Part shown: one piece after another, positions 8,840 to 17,044 of the stretch | Layout of the letters: the number at the start of each line of letters is the position of its first letter | Position numbering within the stretch: position 1 is the stretch's first letter | Source: an uncultured bacterium | GTDB taxonomy: Bacteria > Planctomycetota > JAJSAM01 > JAJVHW01 | Direction: 5' to 3' | DNA: 64,000 bases | Assembly: GCA_937996235.1 (NCBI GenBank) | Contig: CALKVK010000023.1 | Span: 1-64,000 of the forward strand | The notes under the pieces: model-generated | Told to the model about the DNA's origin: nothing | The model's input: the letters and a program-made list of their open reading frames with translations, nothing else | The model's database searches: none | Made by a program: the position numbers and the translations under genes

Positions 8840-10603
8840 TCAGCGCGGCGTCGCGTCGAGCGTGCCGGCGGCGACGTCGTCCCAGACGCGCTCGGCGCCG
8901 TCGGGCCAGTGCACGACGACGTGCTCCGCGCGTCCGGCACGGCCGAGTCCGAACGTCAGCGCGAGCTCGCTCTGGCTGAGATAGCTCGACCCGGTCCGCA
9001 CCCACTGCTCCTGCGTGCGTCCGCCGCAGGTCACGACGACGCGCGCGCCGAGTGCGTCGGTGCCCGGCGCCGCACCGCGCACGCGGACGCGGAGTGCGCG
9101 CGAGGCGGCACCTTCGAGATCGCAGCGCAGCACGGCGGGCGCGCCTCCGTTCACGGTGAACACCAGGTCGAGGTCGCCGTCGCCGTCGAGGTCGCCCGTC
9201 GCGACGCCGCGCGCGACGCGCGGCGTCGCGAAGTCGGCGCCGACGCGCTGCGAGACGTCCTCGAAGCGGACGAACTTGGCACCGGCCACCCCCCGCAGGA
9301 GCAGCGGCGGCTGCGCGTACGTGACGTCCTTGTGCACCGTCTGGATGGTCGGCTCGATGTGTCCGTTGGCGAGCACGATGTCCGCGCGGCCGTCGAGGTC
9401 GGCGTCGAGGAAGCGCACGCCGAACGTCAGGACCTGGTGCGTCGCGAGCGCCACGCCCGCCACGTCGGCACGGTTGATGAACAGCTCGCCCTTCAGCAGT
9501 TCGAGGAACGACGCAGGCTCGCCGCTGAAGTTGCCGACGACGAGCGACGGCTTCCCCGAGTCGGGCAGGACGCACGCGTCGATGCCCATGCCGGCCCGCG
9601 CGCGCGCCGTCACCTGGTCGACGGCCACGCCCGCGGCGGTGCCGATCTCGGTGAAGCGCCCGCCGCCGTCGTTGCGGTACAGGTAGTCCGGCTGCGTGTC
9701 GTTCGCGACGGCGATGTCGGGCCGCCCGTCGCCGTTGAAGTCCAGCACGCAGACGCCGAGGCTCTTGCCCTCGTCGTTGCGCACGCCGGCGGCGTCCGTC
9801 GCGTCCTCGAAGCGGTTGCCGCCGAGGTTGCGGAAGAGCCGGCACGACTCGCCCTCGTAGATCTTCGGCACCGCGTAGGACTTGTCGCGGCCGTTCATCG
9901 TCGAGAACAGGTCGGTCTGCTGGGACCAGTGCACGTAGTGCGCGACGAACAGGTCGGGGCGCCCGTCGCCGTCGTAGTCGAGGAACGCCGCCGACGTCGC
10001 GAACGGCGGGTGCTCGGCGCCGGTCTCGTCGGTCCAGGTGCCGGGTTCGAGTCCGGAGCCCTCGGTCGCATCCACGAACACGCCGCGCTCGTTGCGGTAG
10101 AGGCGGTAGCCGCCCGCGCCGCTCAGGAACAGGTCGGTGTCGCCGTCGCCGTCGGTGTCGCAGGCCGCCGCGCCCATGCCGTAGAACGGGGTCGCGAGCC
10201 CCGCCTCCGCGGTCACGTCGGTGAAGTGCCACGCGCCGTCGTTGCGGTAGAGCCGCGCGGTCGGGCGCGGCCCCTCCTTCTCGTGCCCGGGCCACCAGTC
10301 GCCGTTCACGAAGAGCAGGTCGAGGTCGCCGTCGCCGTCGTGGTCGAGAAGCGCGCAGCCGGCGCCCATCGTCTCGGGCAGCAGCTTCTCGCCGTAGGCA
10401 CCGGTCTCGTGGACGAAGTCGATGCCGCTCGCCGCCGTGACGTCCACGTACGTCGGCAGCACCACGCCCTCCTCGACGGGCACGGGCGCACTCGGCGTCG
10501 CGCCGGTGTAGGCGCCCGGCGCGGCCGGCAGCGCTTCGGGCGGCTTGTCACCGCACGCGGCGAGGAGCAGCGGCACGGCGACGAGGAAGGGCGCGCGCCG
10601 CAT
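8840..10603 (-). CDS. CRTAC1-family lipoprotein: FG-GAP/VCBS propeller with ASPIC/UnbV domain
   Basis: A 587-residue protein. A lipobox signal (VPLLLAACGDK) anchors it. The body holds repeated calcium-binding FG-GAP loops (DHDGDGDLDLLFVNG, DTDGDGDTDLFLSG, DYDGDGRPDLFVAHY, DFNGDGRPDIAVAND), which predict an integrin-like beta-propeller. The C-terminus is an ASPIC/UnbV domain (RTGSSYLSQSELALTFGLG, VVHWPDG). The ATG overlaps the stop of the upstream pentahaem gene (ATGA), so the two proteins are translationally coupled and probably work together at the cell surface. The substrate is unknown. The family is common in Planctomycetota and Acidobacteriota. Confidence 0.92.
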   Translation of the reverse strand: MRRAPFLVAVPLLLAACGDKPPEALPAAPGAYTGATPSAPVPVEEGVVLPTYVDVTAASGIDFVHETGAYGEKLLPETMGAGCALLDHDGDGDLDLLFVNGDWWPGHEKEGPRPTARLYRNDGAWHFTDVTAEAGLATPFYGMGAAACDTDGDGDTDLFLSGAGGYRLYRNERGVFVDATEGSGLEPGTWTDETGAEHPPFATSAAFLDYDGDGRPDLFVAHYVHWSQQTDLFSTMNGRDKSYAVPKIYEGESCRLFRNLGGNRFEDATDAAGVRNDEGKSLGVCVLDFNGDGRPDIAVANDTQPDYLYRNDGGGRFTEIGTAAGVAVDQVTARARAGMGIDACVLPDSGKPSLVVGNFSGEPASFLELLKGELFINRADVAGVALATHQVLTFGVRFLDADLDGRADIVLANGHIEPTIQTVHKDVTYAQPPLLLRGVAGAKFVRFEDVSQRVGADFATPRVARGVATGDLDGDGDLDLVFTVNGGAPAVLRCDLEGAASRALRVRVRGAAPGTDALGARVVVTCGGRTQEQWVRTGSSYLSQSELALTFGLGRAGRAEHVVVHWPDGAERVWDDVAAGTLDATPR

Positions 10604-13365
10604 CAGCGCTGCCGCTCCAGGTGGTGCAGGTGCACGGGCTGGTCCTCGCGGTTCACCGAGGGGTTCGCGCGGCGGTAGTTCTCGGTCCACTTCTGGGCGC
10701 TCTCGTCGGGCTGGTACTTCGTGTAGGCGACCTTCGCGAGCGCGGCCGCGGCGTCGTCGCCCCGCGCCGCGTAGATGAGGTAGCGCTGGTAGTGCGCCTG
10801 ACGGTCCTCGGGGTCGATCGCGAGCACGCGCGCCGCGGCGCGCAGGGCCTCGTCGTAGTCGCCCAGGTTGTAGTGCAGACGCGAGAGCGCGAGGTGGATC
10901 GTGCGGTCGTTCGGGAAGACCTCGAGCGCGCGGCGGTAGGCCTCGATGGACTTCTCGAGGTTCTCGGGTCCGCTCGCCGCCTCGAGCGCGACGCCGTAGA
11001 CGAACGCCGTCTGCGCGTCGCCCGGGAGCCGGCGCTCCGCCTCGGCGAGCTGCGCGAGGGCCGTCTCGACGTTGCGGTCGCGCAGCGCCACGCGCGCGAG
11101 GTTGCGCGGACCGTCGACGCGCTCCGGCAGCCGCGCGGCGACGACGCCGAACGCCTGCTCGGCGCCCACCGTGTCGCCCTGGAGCAGCAGGCCGATGCCC
11201 CAGTCGTTCCAGCGCAGCCAGCCGTCGGCCACCGCGCCGTCGGCGACGGGCGCGGGCGCCGCGGGAGCAGCACTCGTGACGGGCAGTTCGACGCGCGACG
11301 CCGCGAGCACGTCGATCGGGATGTCGGGCACGGGCCGCCCGGGCATCGTGTTCGCGTACGTGAACTCCACGTAGTTGCGTCGGAACTTGCGCCACTTCAC
11401 CTCGGCCTCGACCAGGAGGCGCCGCCCGGCGAGCTCGGGCGGGACGACGAAGGCGTAGCGCACGAGGTCGGCGGTGCCCGGACCGATCGTCCGCACGTGC
11501 ACGGGGGCGCGGAAGTCCGCGGGGTTGCGGAACTTCGCCTCCTGGCTGTGCTCGTCCACGAACACGACGCGGTAGAAGTGCGCGTCCTGGTCGACGACGC
11601 GGGTCTCCGGATCGACGGCGCCGCTCTCGAAGAGCACCCGCGCGGGCTCCGCGGCGTCGGCGACGCGCAGGTGCACCCACGCCTCGTTGCTGTCGATGGT
11701 GCCGCCGGGGAACGCGTGGCCCACGCCCTTGTTGCGCACGACCACCTGCACCTCGACCTCGGTGCCCGCCTGCACGGGGACGTCGCGCAGGTCCGGCGCC
11801 TCGACGAGCGCGCCGTCCGCGCGGCGCACCGCGAACACGTCGACGCGCAGCGCGTCCTTCCGGAACTCGCGGATCTCGGCCAGCGTGCGCTCGTCGCCGC
11901 GGATGTGCGGCAGCGCGGTGTTCGGCCCGAGGAAGAGGTGCGAGCGCACCTTGCCGCCCTTCGCGGCGACATCGCCGAGCGGCGCATCCACGAGCGGCAT
12001 GTGGCAGTCCTGGCAGGTGCGCGCCTTCGGCGGCAGGTAGAACGTGCGCGCCGCGTTGCGCGCGACGCCCGAGTCGTGCCAGCCGTCGTACTCGTCCTGG
12101 CCGCGCAGCCAGTGGTAGCGGTTCACGGGCACGTCGAGCGAGACCTTGTGACAGGTCGCGCAGTACTCCGACGTGCGGAACACCGGCTTCAGCATCTCGC
12201 GCTTGTGCACGTCGGGCTTCGCCTTGACGAGCAGGTCGGTGACGGTCGCGAGCACGCCGTCCTTCGCGTCCGCGAAGAGGTACGGGTCGGGGCTGTCGTC
12301 CGCGATGCGGTAGTTCCCGTTGCCGCCGACGCCGTGGACCTCGTCCATCGCGTGGCACGCGAGGCAGGTCAGGCCGGCCTGCGACGTGGGCACGGTCGGG
12401 TCCACGTCGCCCATCCAGTCGCCCGCCATCATCACGGCCGGGTCGTGGCAGCCCGCGCACCACTGCGAGCGGCGGCGGCCTTCGTCGGGGTGCGCCCGCA
12501 GCGCCTCGATGGCGACGCGGTAGAACGGGTTGTTGAACGACGAGAAGCGGTGCGCCGAGCGCGACCACTGGTCCACGATGTCGGCGTGGCAGCGCACGCA
12601 GGTCGCCGCGCCGAGACTCTGGCTGACGATGAACCCGTGCTCCTTCAGTTCCTTCTCGTGCTGCGCGGCGTCGAGCTGGTCGGCGTCGACGAGCAGGCGC
12701 CCGTCCAGGTAGGTGTTCGTGCGCGTGCGGGTGCTCGCCGGGAAGAACACGCTGTCGCCGTCGGCGCCGCCCGGACCGTACTCGGGGAACTCGCTCTCGA
12801 ACGGGTCGACGCCGTCGGGCGGCCGCTTCACGAACGCCTGCGGCTCGGGCGGCGTGGGCGGCAGCGTCGCATGGTGCACGCCGAGCGCCACGAGCAGGAC
12901 GCCGACCGGGATCGCGACGCCGCGCAGCACCGCCGCGCGCTCCGGCCGGTGGCGCGCGAACCAGCGGTGCAGCCCGTAGCCGAGCGGCACCAGGAACGCC
13001 ATCGCCTGGTGCGCGACGTAGGCCCAGCGGTTGTCGGCCGAGTTCGACTTCTGCTTCATGAACAGACCGGTCACCGCGAGCGCCACCATGAGCAGCGCCA
13101 GCAGCGAGCCGATCACGACCGCGCGCCGGTTGCGCATGGCGAGCGCTCGGCGCATGTGCCACGCGATGAAGACCGCCATCGGCAGCAGGATCGCGATCCC
13201 CACGACGACGTGGAGGACGAGCATCCACTGGTAGAAGGCCGGCAGCACCGACGCCTTCGGCGGCGAGAGCCAGAGGTATGCGGCGTCGCCCAGCATGAAC
13301 GCGGCGAGGGCGAGCACGACGGCGAGCAGGCGCCGCTGCCCGCGGGAGAGGATCGACGTGGCCAT
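10603..13365 (-). CDS. Membrane pentahaem cytochrome c with b561-like N-terminus and C-terminal TPR
   Basis: A 920-residue protein in three parts. Four membrane helices lie within about residues 1-175; paired His residues (LVLHVVVG, FIAWHMRR, YVAHQAMA, YGLHRWF) could bind b haem as in b561/DUF4405-type proteins. Five CXXCH sites follow: CVRCH 256-260, CAGCH 303-307, CLACH 334-338, CATCH 402-406 and CQDCH 451-455. Then come a beta-rich region (about 480-710) and TPR-like helices (about 730-900). The layout suggests quinol-to-periplasm electron transfer or redox chemistry on a bound partner, which is an inference. It is coupled by ATGA to the CRTAC1 gene downstream. No clear ribosome binding site is seen at the ATG. 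Confidence 0.9.
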   Translation of the reverse strand: MATSILSRGQRRLLAVVLALAAFMLGDAAYLWLSPPKASVLPAFYQWMLVLHVVVGIAILLPMAVFIAWHMRRALAMRNRRAVVIGSLLALLMVALAVTGLFMKQKSNSADNRWAYVAHQAMAFLVPLGYGLHRWFARHRPERAAVLRGVAIPVGVLLVALGVHHATLPPTPPEPQAFVKRPPDGVDPFESEFPEYGPGGADGDSVFFPASTRTRTNTYLDGRLLVDADQLDAAQHEKELKEHGFIVSQSLGAATCVRCHADIVDQWSRSAHRFSSFNNPFYRVAIEALRAHPDEGRRRSQWCAGCHDPAVMMAGDWMGDVDPTVPTSQAGLTCLACHAMDEVHGVGGNGNYRIADDSPDPYLFADAKDGVLATVTDLLVKAKPDVHKREMLKPVFRTSEYCATCHKVSLDVPVNRYHWLRGQDEYDGWHDSGVARNAARTFYLPPKARTCQDCHMPLVDAPLGDVAAKGGKVRSHLFLGPNTALPHIRGDERTLAEIREFRKDALRVDVFAVRRADGALVEAPDLRDVPVQAGTEVEVQVVVRNKGVGHAFPGGTIDSNEAWVHLRVADAAEPARVLFESGAVDPETRVVDQDAHFYRVVFVDEHSQEAKFRNPADFRAPVHVRTIGPGTADLVRYAFVVPPELAGRRLLVEAEVKWRKFRRNYVEFTYANTMPGRPVPDIPIDVLAASRVELPVTSAAPAAPAPVADGAVADGWLRWNDWGIGLLLQGDTVGAEQAFGVVAARLPERVDGPRNLARVALRDRNVETALAQLAEAERRLPGDAQTAFVYGVALEAASGPENLEKSIEAYRRALEVFPNDRTIHLALSRLHYNLGDYDEALRAAARVLAIDPEDRQAHYQRYLIYAARGDDAAAALAKVAYTKYQPDESAQKWTENYRRANPSVNREDQPVHLHHLERQR

Positions 13366-13415
13366 GTCCGGGCCGAGGATGCGTCAGCGCCCGGAGCGCA
13401 ACGACGGAAACCCGC

Positions 13416-15308
13416 TCAACGGGCGGCGGGGACGCGCCCGAAGCGCCGCTCGATCGTCGCGGCGTGGCCGGGCGTCCACTCCGCCCAGTCGAAGTCCAGC
13501 CCGCCGCCCTCGACCACGTTCATGATGCTGCGCGGCGACTCGGTGTCGTGGCCGCAGCCGGTCAGGTGACCGATCTCGTGCGCCGCCGTGAGCGCCAGCG
13601 CCTGCGAGAACCCGTCGAGCAGCGCGCGCACGAGGCCGTTGCGGATGTTGTCCGGCGCCGACGTGTCCCAGCGGTACGCCCCGGTCATGTGCGGCCGGTC
13701 CGCCGCCGACACGGGCGGATCGAGCTTGCGCTCGACGTACATCGTGCGCTGGATGAACGTCGAGTAGACCGCCGCCGTGGTCCCGTACGCCTCGCCGCCC
13801 GCCGAGGGGTGGTCGCCGCCGATGATCACCTCGAAGCGCCGGCCCGGGCGCGCGTCGTCCGGCGGCGGGTCCGGCGAGAAGCTGACGGCGTAGGAGACGC
13901 CGGGCACGGCGCTGCCGTCCGGGTTGCGCAGGAACAGCCGGTTCAGACGCGAGATGACGCGGCCGCGCAGGTCGTCGAGGATGCGGTCCTCGAGCGCCTC
14001 CTCGTAGCCGCCGGTCGAGAGCCCGATCGCGAGCAGGTCCTGGTCGATCGTGCGCTTCGCCCCCTCCGCGTAGTGCACCCAGACGTGGAACGTCCCCGGC
14101 TCCCACCGGAAGCGCGAGGTGGTGTAGCAGCCGATCGTCGGGACGGCGCGCATGGGCGAGCGCGTCTCGGGCACCTCGGAGCAGGCGGCGCGGCCCTCGA
14201 CCGCCGGCGCGCGCCAGAGCGCGCAGCGCGCGAGCGTCGCGTGGCCGTCGTCGGAGAAGACCGGCTTCCCGGCGGCGGCGGGCCGCGCCACCGCGCGCAG
14301 CGCCGGGACGAGCCGGCGCGGCGACGGGTCCTCGGCGTCGCGCAGCGCGCGCCGCAGCCAGAGCATGGCGCGGTGCGCGCGGACCGTCGCGCCGTACGTC
14401 CGACGCCCCGCGGCCGCGGCGGCCGCGTCGAGGGGGGCGCGTTCGGCCGCTCCCTGCAACCCCTGGTCGTCGAACCAGGCGGGCTCGAGCGACCACGCCC
14501 GGGCGGCGCTCCCGTCCGCGAACGCCGGCACGGCGGGCGACGCGAGCCCCTGCCCGAGCAGGACGGGCAGCTCGGAGTGCGCCTCGGCGAGCGCGCGCAG
14601 CAGCCGGTTCGCGCCCTCGGGCCCGCCGAAGTAGACGACGGCGTCCGTCTGCGTCGCGGCGAGCCCTGCGACCGCCGCGGCGTCGAACGCCGGCCCCACC
14701 TCGGTCGGCGCTCCCGGGGTCTGCAGGGTGTGGGCGAAGAAGGCCGCGGCGGCCGCCGCCTGCGCCCCGCGCGCGCCGCCGTCGTGCAGGATCGCCGGCC
14801 GCCGGCTGCCGAGCGGCATCAGCGCGTAGTCGAGGGCCTGCTGCGCCTCGTCGAGCGGAGGCACGCCGCCCGCCCAGAACACACCGCGCGCCGGGTCGAG
14901 CGAGGGCCGCGTGGGCTCCGGCGAGAGCACGAGGAGCGGCAGCTTCGCCTTCGAGAGCGCCTCCTCGAACTCCGGCGTCCGGCCGTCCGGCAGCCAGGCC
15001 ACGACGAGCGCGGGCCCCGCCTTGCGCCACGCCTTGACGGCTTCCGCGAGGGGCTTGCCCGGCTCGGGCAGCGCGGCGACGTCGAGTTCGACGCGGGGTG
15101 CGTCGTCGAGCGGCGCCGGGAGCGCGGCCCCGCCGGCCGACTCGAGCCCGAACCGCGCCTCCGCGGACACGAGCGCATCCGGCCCGCTGCCGGGGCCGAC
15201 GAACAGGACGCGCACGGCCGGCGCCTCCTTCGCGGCACGCCCGGCCTCGGACGCGCCGACCAGGAGCGCCAGGGCGAGGAGCGGGACGATCGCGCGGCGC
15301 CGGGGCAT
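13416..15308 (-). CDS. Periplasmic binding-protein-like domain fused to metzincin-type metalloprotease
   Basis: A 630-residue protein with a signal peptide (MPRRRAIVPLLALALLVGAS). Residues about 30-390 resemble a type I periplasmic ligand-binding protein or branched-chain amino acid receptor (VRVLFVGPGSG, RRPAILHDGGARG, TQTDAVVYFGGPEGANRLLRAL). The C-terminal part (about 410-630) ends with a full zinc signature HEIGHLTGCGH (about 577-587), matching HEXXHXXGXXH, followed by SIMN as a candidate Met-turn. The catalytic Glu and all three His are present, so the protease is probably active. The joining of a sensor-like domain to a metzincin is unusual. A leaderless-type TATGCT lies 6 nt before ATG 15308. 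Confidence 0.8.
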   Translation of the reverse strand: MPRRRAIVPLLALALLVGASEAGRAAKEAPAVRVLFVGPGSGPDALVSAEARFGLESAGGAALPAPLDDAPRVELDVAALPEPGKPLAEAVKAWRKAGPALVVAWLPDGRTPEFEEALSKAKLPLLVLSPEPTRPSLDPARGVFWAGGVPPLDEAQQALDYALMPLGSRRPAILHDGGARGAQAAAAAAFFAHTLQTPGAPTEVGPAFDAAAVAGLAATQTDAVVYFGGPEGANRLLRALAEAHSELPVLLGQGLASPAVPAFADGSAARAWSLEPAWFDDQGLQGAAERAPLDAAAAAAGRRTYGATVRAHRAMLWLRRALRDAEDPSPRRLVPALRAVARPAAAGKPVFSDDGHATLARCALWRAPAVEGRAACSEVPETRSPMRAVPTIGCYTTSRFRWEPGTFHVWVHYAEGAKRTIDQDLLAIGLSTGGYEEALEDRILDDLRGRVISRLNRLFLRNPDGSAVPGVSYAVSFSPDPPPDDARPGRRFEVIIGGDHPSAGGEAYGTTAAVYSTFIQRTMYVERKLDPPVSAADRPHMTGAYRWDTSAPDNIRNGLVRALLDGFSQALALTAAHEIGHLTGCGHDTESPRSIMNVVEGGGLDFDWAEWTPGHAATIERRFGRVPAAR

Positions 15309-15314
15309 CGCCAG

Positions 15315-15320
15315 AGCATA
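15315..15320 (-). promoter_or_regulatory. Candidate leaderless -10 element (TATGCT)
   Basis: Read on the minus strand, TATGCT ends exactly 6 nt before ATG 15308. There is no Shine-Dalgarno sequence. Confidence 0.4.
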
Positions 15321-15387
15321 GCCTCGTCCACGCGAGCGCGGCAGGCGCCACCGGAAGACGCCGCCGGCGCCGCCGGTTGGGAGGCGC

Positions 15388-15807
15388 ATGAGCGACGAGA
15401 AGGTGACACGCACGGACGACGAGTGGCGCTCGCAGCTGGGCCCCCTCGGCTACCAGGTCCTGCGCCGGAAGGGCACCGAACGCGCCTTCACGGGGGAGTA
15501 CTGGTCCACGCACACACCCGGCACCTACCACTGCGCCGGCTGCGGCGAGGCCCTCTTCCGCTCCGACGCCAAGTTCGAGTCGGGGTGCGGCTGGCCGAGC
15601 TTCTTCGAGCCCCTGCCCGGAGCCCGGATCGAGCAGCACCGCGACACCAGCCACGGGATGGTGCGGACGGAGGTGACCTGCGGACGCTGCGACTCGCACC
15701 TCGGCCACGTCTTCGGCGACGGGCCCCCGCCGACCGGCCTGCGGTTCTGCATCAACTCGGTCTGCCTGAGGCTGGACCCGGACTCGGCGCCGCACGGCCG
15801 CACGTGA
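15388..15807 (+). CDS. msrB: Peptide methionine-R-sulfoxide reductase MsrB
   Basis: A 139-residue single-domain enzyme that reduces methionine-R-sulfoxide in proteins. Two zinc-binding CXXC pairs (CAGC, CGRC), the block SGCGWPSFFEP, RTEVTCGRCDSHLGHVF and the catalytic Cys in RFCINS are all present. The Cys in SGCGW could be the resolving residue. No signal peptide is seen, so it is cytoplasmic. ATG 15388 has GGGAGG 5-6 nt upstream. It stands alone, divergent from the metzincin gene. The catalytic residue is Cys, not selenocysteine, although the organism seems able to use Sec elsewhere in this window. Confidence 0.96.
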   Translation: MSDEKVTRTDDEWRSQLGPLGYQVLRRKGTERAFTGEYWSTHTPGTYHCAGCGEALFRSDAKFESGCGWPSFFEPLPGARIEQHRDTSHGMVRTEVTCGRCDSHLGHVFGDGPPPTGLRFCINSVCLRLDPDSAPHGRT

Positions 15808-15936
15808 CGCGGGGGTCGCGCGCGCCGCTCCGGCGAGCGCCCTTCGACCCATTTCTCCGGAGCCGGTCCCCGACCCCCGTAGAATTGCCCGGTCGGTCGC
15901 CGCCCGCGGCGGCCGTGGTGCAGCGGAGGTCCGAGA

Positions 15937-16452
15937 ATGGGTGACGCCGGCGAGTTCCTGGCCCTCGAGCGGGCGATCGCACCGTTCGCTGAGGGCTTCT
16001 CGGTCCGGAGCGGCAACGAGGGCGGTCTCTCGGGGGTCTACCTGTACAAGCAGGGCGCCGGCAAGCAGGGCGCCGGGCAGGAGCTCGGCGTCTTCGCCGG
16101 GCTCCTGCTCGACGCCAAGAGCTGGAAGCACCTCGCCCGGGTGGAGCCTCCGGAGGCGCTCGTCATGGCGTACGTGCGCCCGAAGCGCGGCTCCGCCCGC
16201 GCCGAGCTCGTGGACGACGAGGACGGCATCTTCCAGGTCGCACACGCGACTCTGATGCCGCTCGCCAGTCCGGAGCCGTTCGAGCTCTTCGACGGCGAGA
16301 CCGGCGCGCTCGTCCGCCGTCGGCGGCTGCCCGAGGGCGCCGCGAACCTCTCGGACCGGCGGCTGCTCGAGTTCTGCCGCGGCAGCCTCGCACTCCTCGG
16401 GCAGGTGGACCTGCTGGAGACGCTGCGGACGTACGAGATCGCTGGGGGCTGA
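15937..16452 (+). CDS. Conserved-looking protein of unknown function
   Basis: A 171-residue soluble protein with no signal peptide or membrane segment. It has a mixed alpha/beta composition (GGLSGVYLYKQGAGKQGAGQE, LGVFAGLLLDAKSWKHLARV, SDRRLLEFCRGSLALLGQ) and no motif I recognise. A short internal repeat (KQGAGKQGAG) is visible. GGAGG about 7 nt before ATG 15937 supports the start, and a TAGAAT -10-like box is at 15880-15885. The stop codon sits inside the strong hairpin at 16441-16471. Base composition and codon use match its neighbours, so it looks like a real gene. Confidence 0.7.
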   Translation: MGDAGEFLALERAIAPFAEGFSVRSGNEGGLSGVYLYKQGAGKQGAGQELGVFAGLLLDAKSWKHLARVEPPEALVMAYVRPKRGSARAELVDDEDGIFQVAHATLMPLASPEPFELFDGETGALVRRRRLPEGAANLSDRRLLEFCRGSLALLGQVDLLETLRTYEIAGG

Positions 16453-16471
16453 GCTCCGCTCAGCCCCCAGC
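16441..16471 (+). terminator. Perfect 14-bp stem-loop at gene end
   Basis: The arms GCTGGGGGCTGAGC and GCTCAGCCCCCAGC are perfectly complementary and flank the loop TCC. The stop codon of the upstream gene lies in the left arm. There is no T-run directly after it, only GTTT about 12 nt downstream, so it may act as a factor-independent terminator or a 3'-end protector. Confidence 0.6.
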
Positions 16472-16487
16472 GGGCTCGTACGTTTCC

Positions 16488-16514
16488 AGTGGCGCCGTCT
16501 GCTGACGCAGTGTT
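16488..16514 (+). repeat. Truncated head of the 146-bp repeat
   Basis: The first 23 nt (AGTGGCGCCGTCTGCTGACG and three further bases) match the head of the full repeats, then the sequence diverges. It is a partial third copy directly in front of copy A. Confidence 0.6.
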
Positions 16515-16660
16515 AGTGGCGCCGTCTGCTGACGCAGACGGACGCGGCAGCGCGGTGCCGCGGAGCGGCCCCGCGATGCGGGTGCGCGCGGGGCTGGGGT
16601 TGCCGGGAGTGCCGGGCCGAGGCTGGGTCGGTCCGGGACCGGGCCCGCGTGCGGGCGCGG
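16515..16660 (+). repeat. 146-bp direct repeat, copy A
   Basis: It differs from copy B at only about four positions and lies 178 bp from it. It contains several stems: CCGTCTGC/GCAGACGG with a TGAC loop, GCGGCA/TGCCGC, CCCCGCG/CGCGGGG, and CGGTCC next to GGACCG. No credible gene covers it. It may be a structured RNA or a small mobile repeat. Confidence 0.75.
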
Positions 16661-16692
16661 CGAGATGTGTCCGATGCCGAGCGCGCGGTGCC

Positions 16693-16838
16693 AGTGGCGC
16701 CGTCTGCTGACGCAGACGGACGCGGCAGCGCGGTGCCGCGGAGCGGCCCCGCGCTGCGGGCGCGCGCGGGGCTGGGGTCGCCGGGAGTGCCGGGTCGAGG
16801 CTGGGTCGGTCCGGGACCGGGCCCGCGTGCGGGCGCGG
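16693..16838 (+). repeat. 146-bp direct repeat, copy B
   Basis: Second copy, same length, about 97% identical to copy A and with the same stems. The gene-free stretch 16453-17044 (592 bp) holds these repeats, the inverted repeat at 16933-16964 and the sufC leader. Confidence 0.75.
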
Positions 16839-16932
16839 TGCAGCGGGCGTCCGAACCCTCTCGGGATCGAGCGTGAGCGCTCCGCCGGTCGGCGCCGCGC
16901 TCGACCGGGTCTCGACTCGACGGCCCGGGAAA

Positions 16933-16964
16933 CCGAAATCCTGAACGACTTGTAGGGATTTCGG
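16933..16964 (+). promoter_or_regulatory. Inverted repeat upstream of SUF operon, candidate regulator operator
   Basis: CCGAAATCC (16933-16941) and GGATTTCGG (16956-16964) are perfectly complementary with a 14-bp spacer. The site is the most AT-rich spot in this intergenic region, 81 bp before sufC. An Rrf2-family gene closes the operon, so it is the natural candidate to bind here. The match to a known IscR or SufR site is not proven. Confidence 0.5.
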
Positions 16965-17044
16965 TAGTGTCGACAGGTCGGTGCCGGCCGGCGGGCCGCT
17001 TCGGTCCCGCAGGGCGTCGGCGCCTCGGCTCCAGGGTGCAGGCG

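Noticed and set aside
10621..13569. A 982-codon open frame on the plus strand opposite the pentahaem gene
   Set aside because: It is the antisense of a gene with five CXXCH sites and shows only low-complexity Arg/Val/Ala/His sequence typical of reverse reading at 73% GC.
15388..15807. MsrB as a selenoprotein
   Set aside because: Its catalytic position is encoded as TGC (RFCINS), not TGA.
16515..16838. CRISPR array
   Set aside because: Only two copies, 146 bp long, with a 32-bp interval; no short regular repeats or cas genes.
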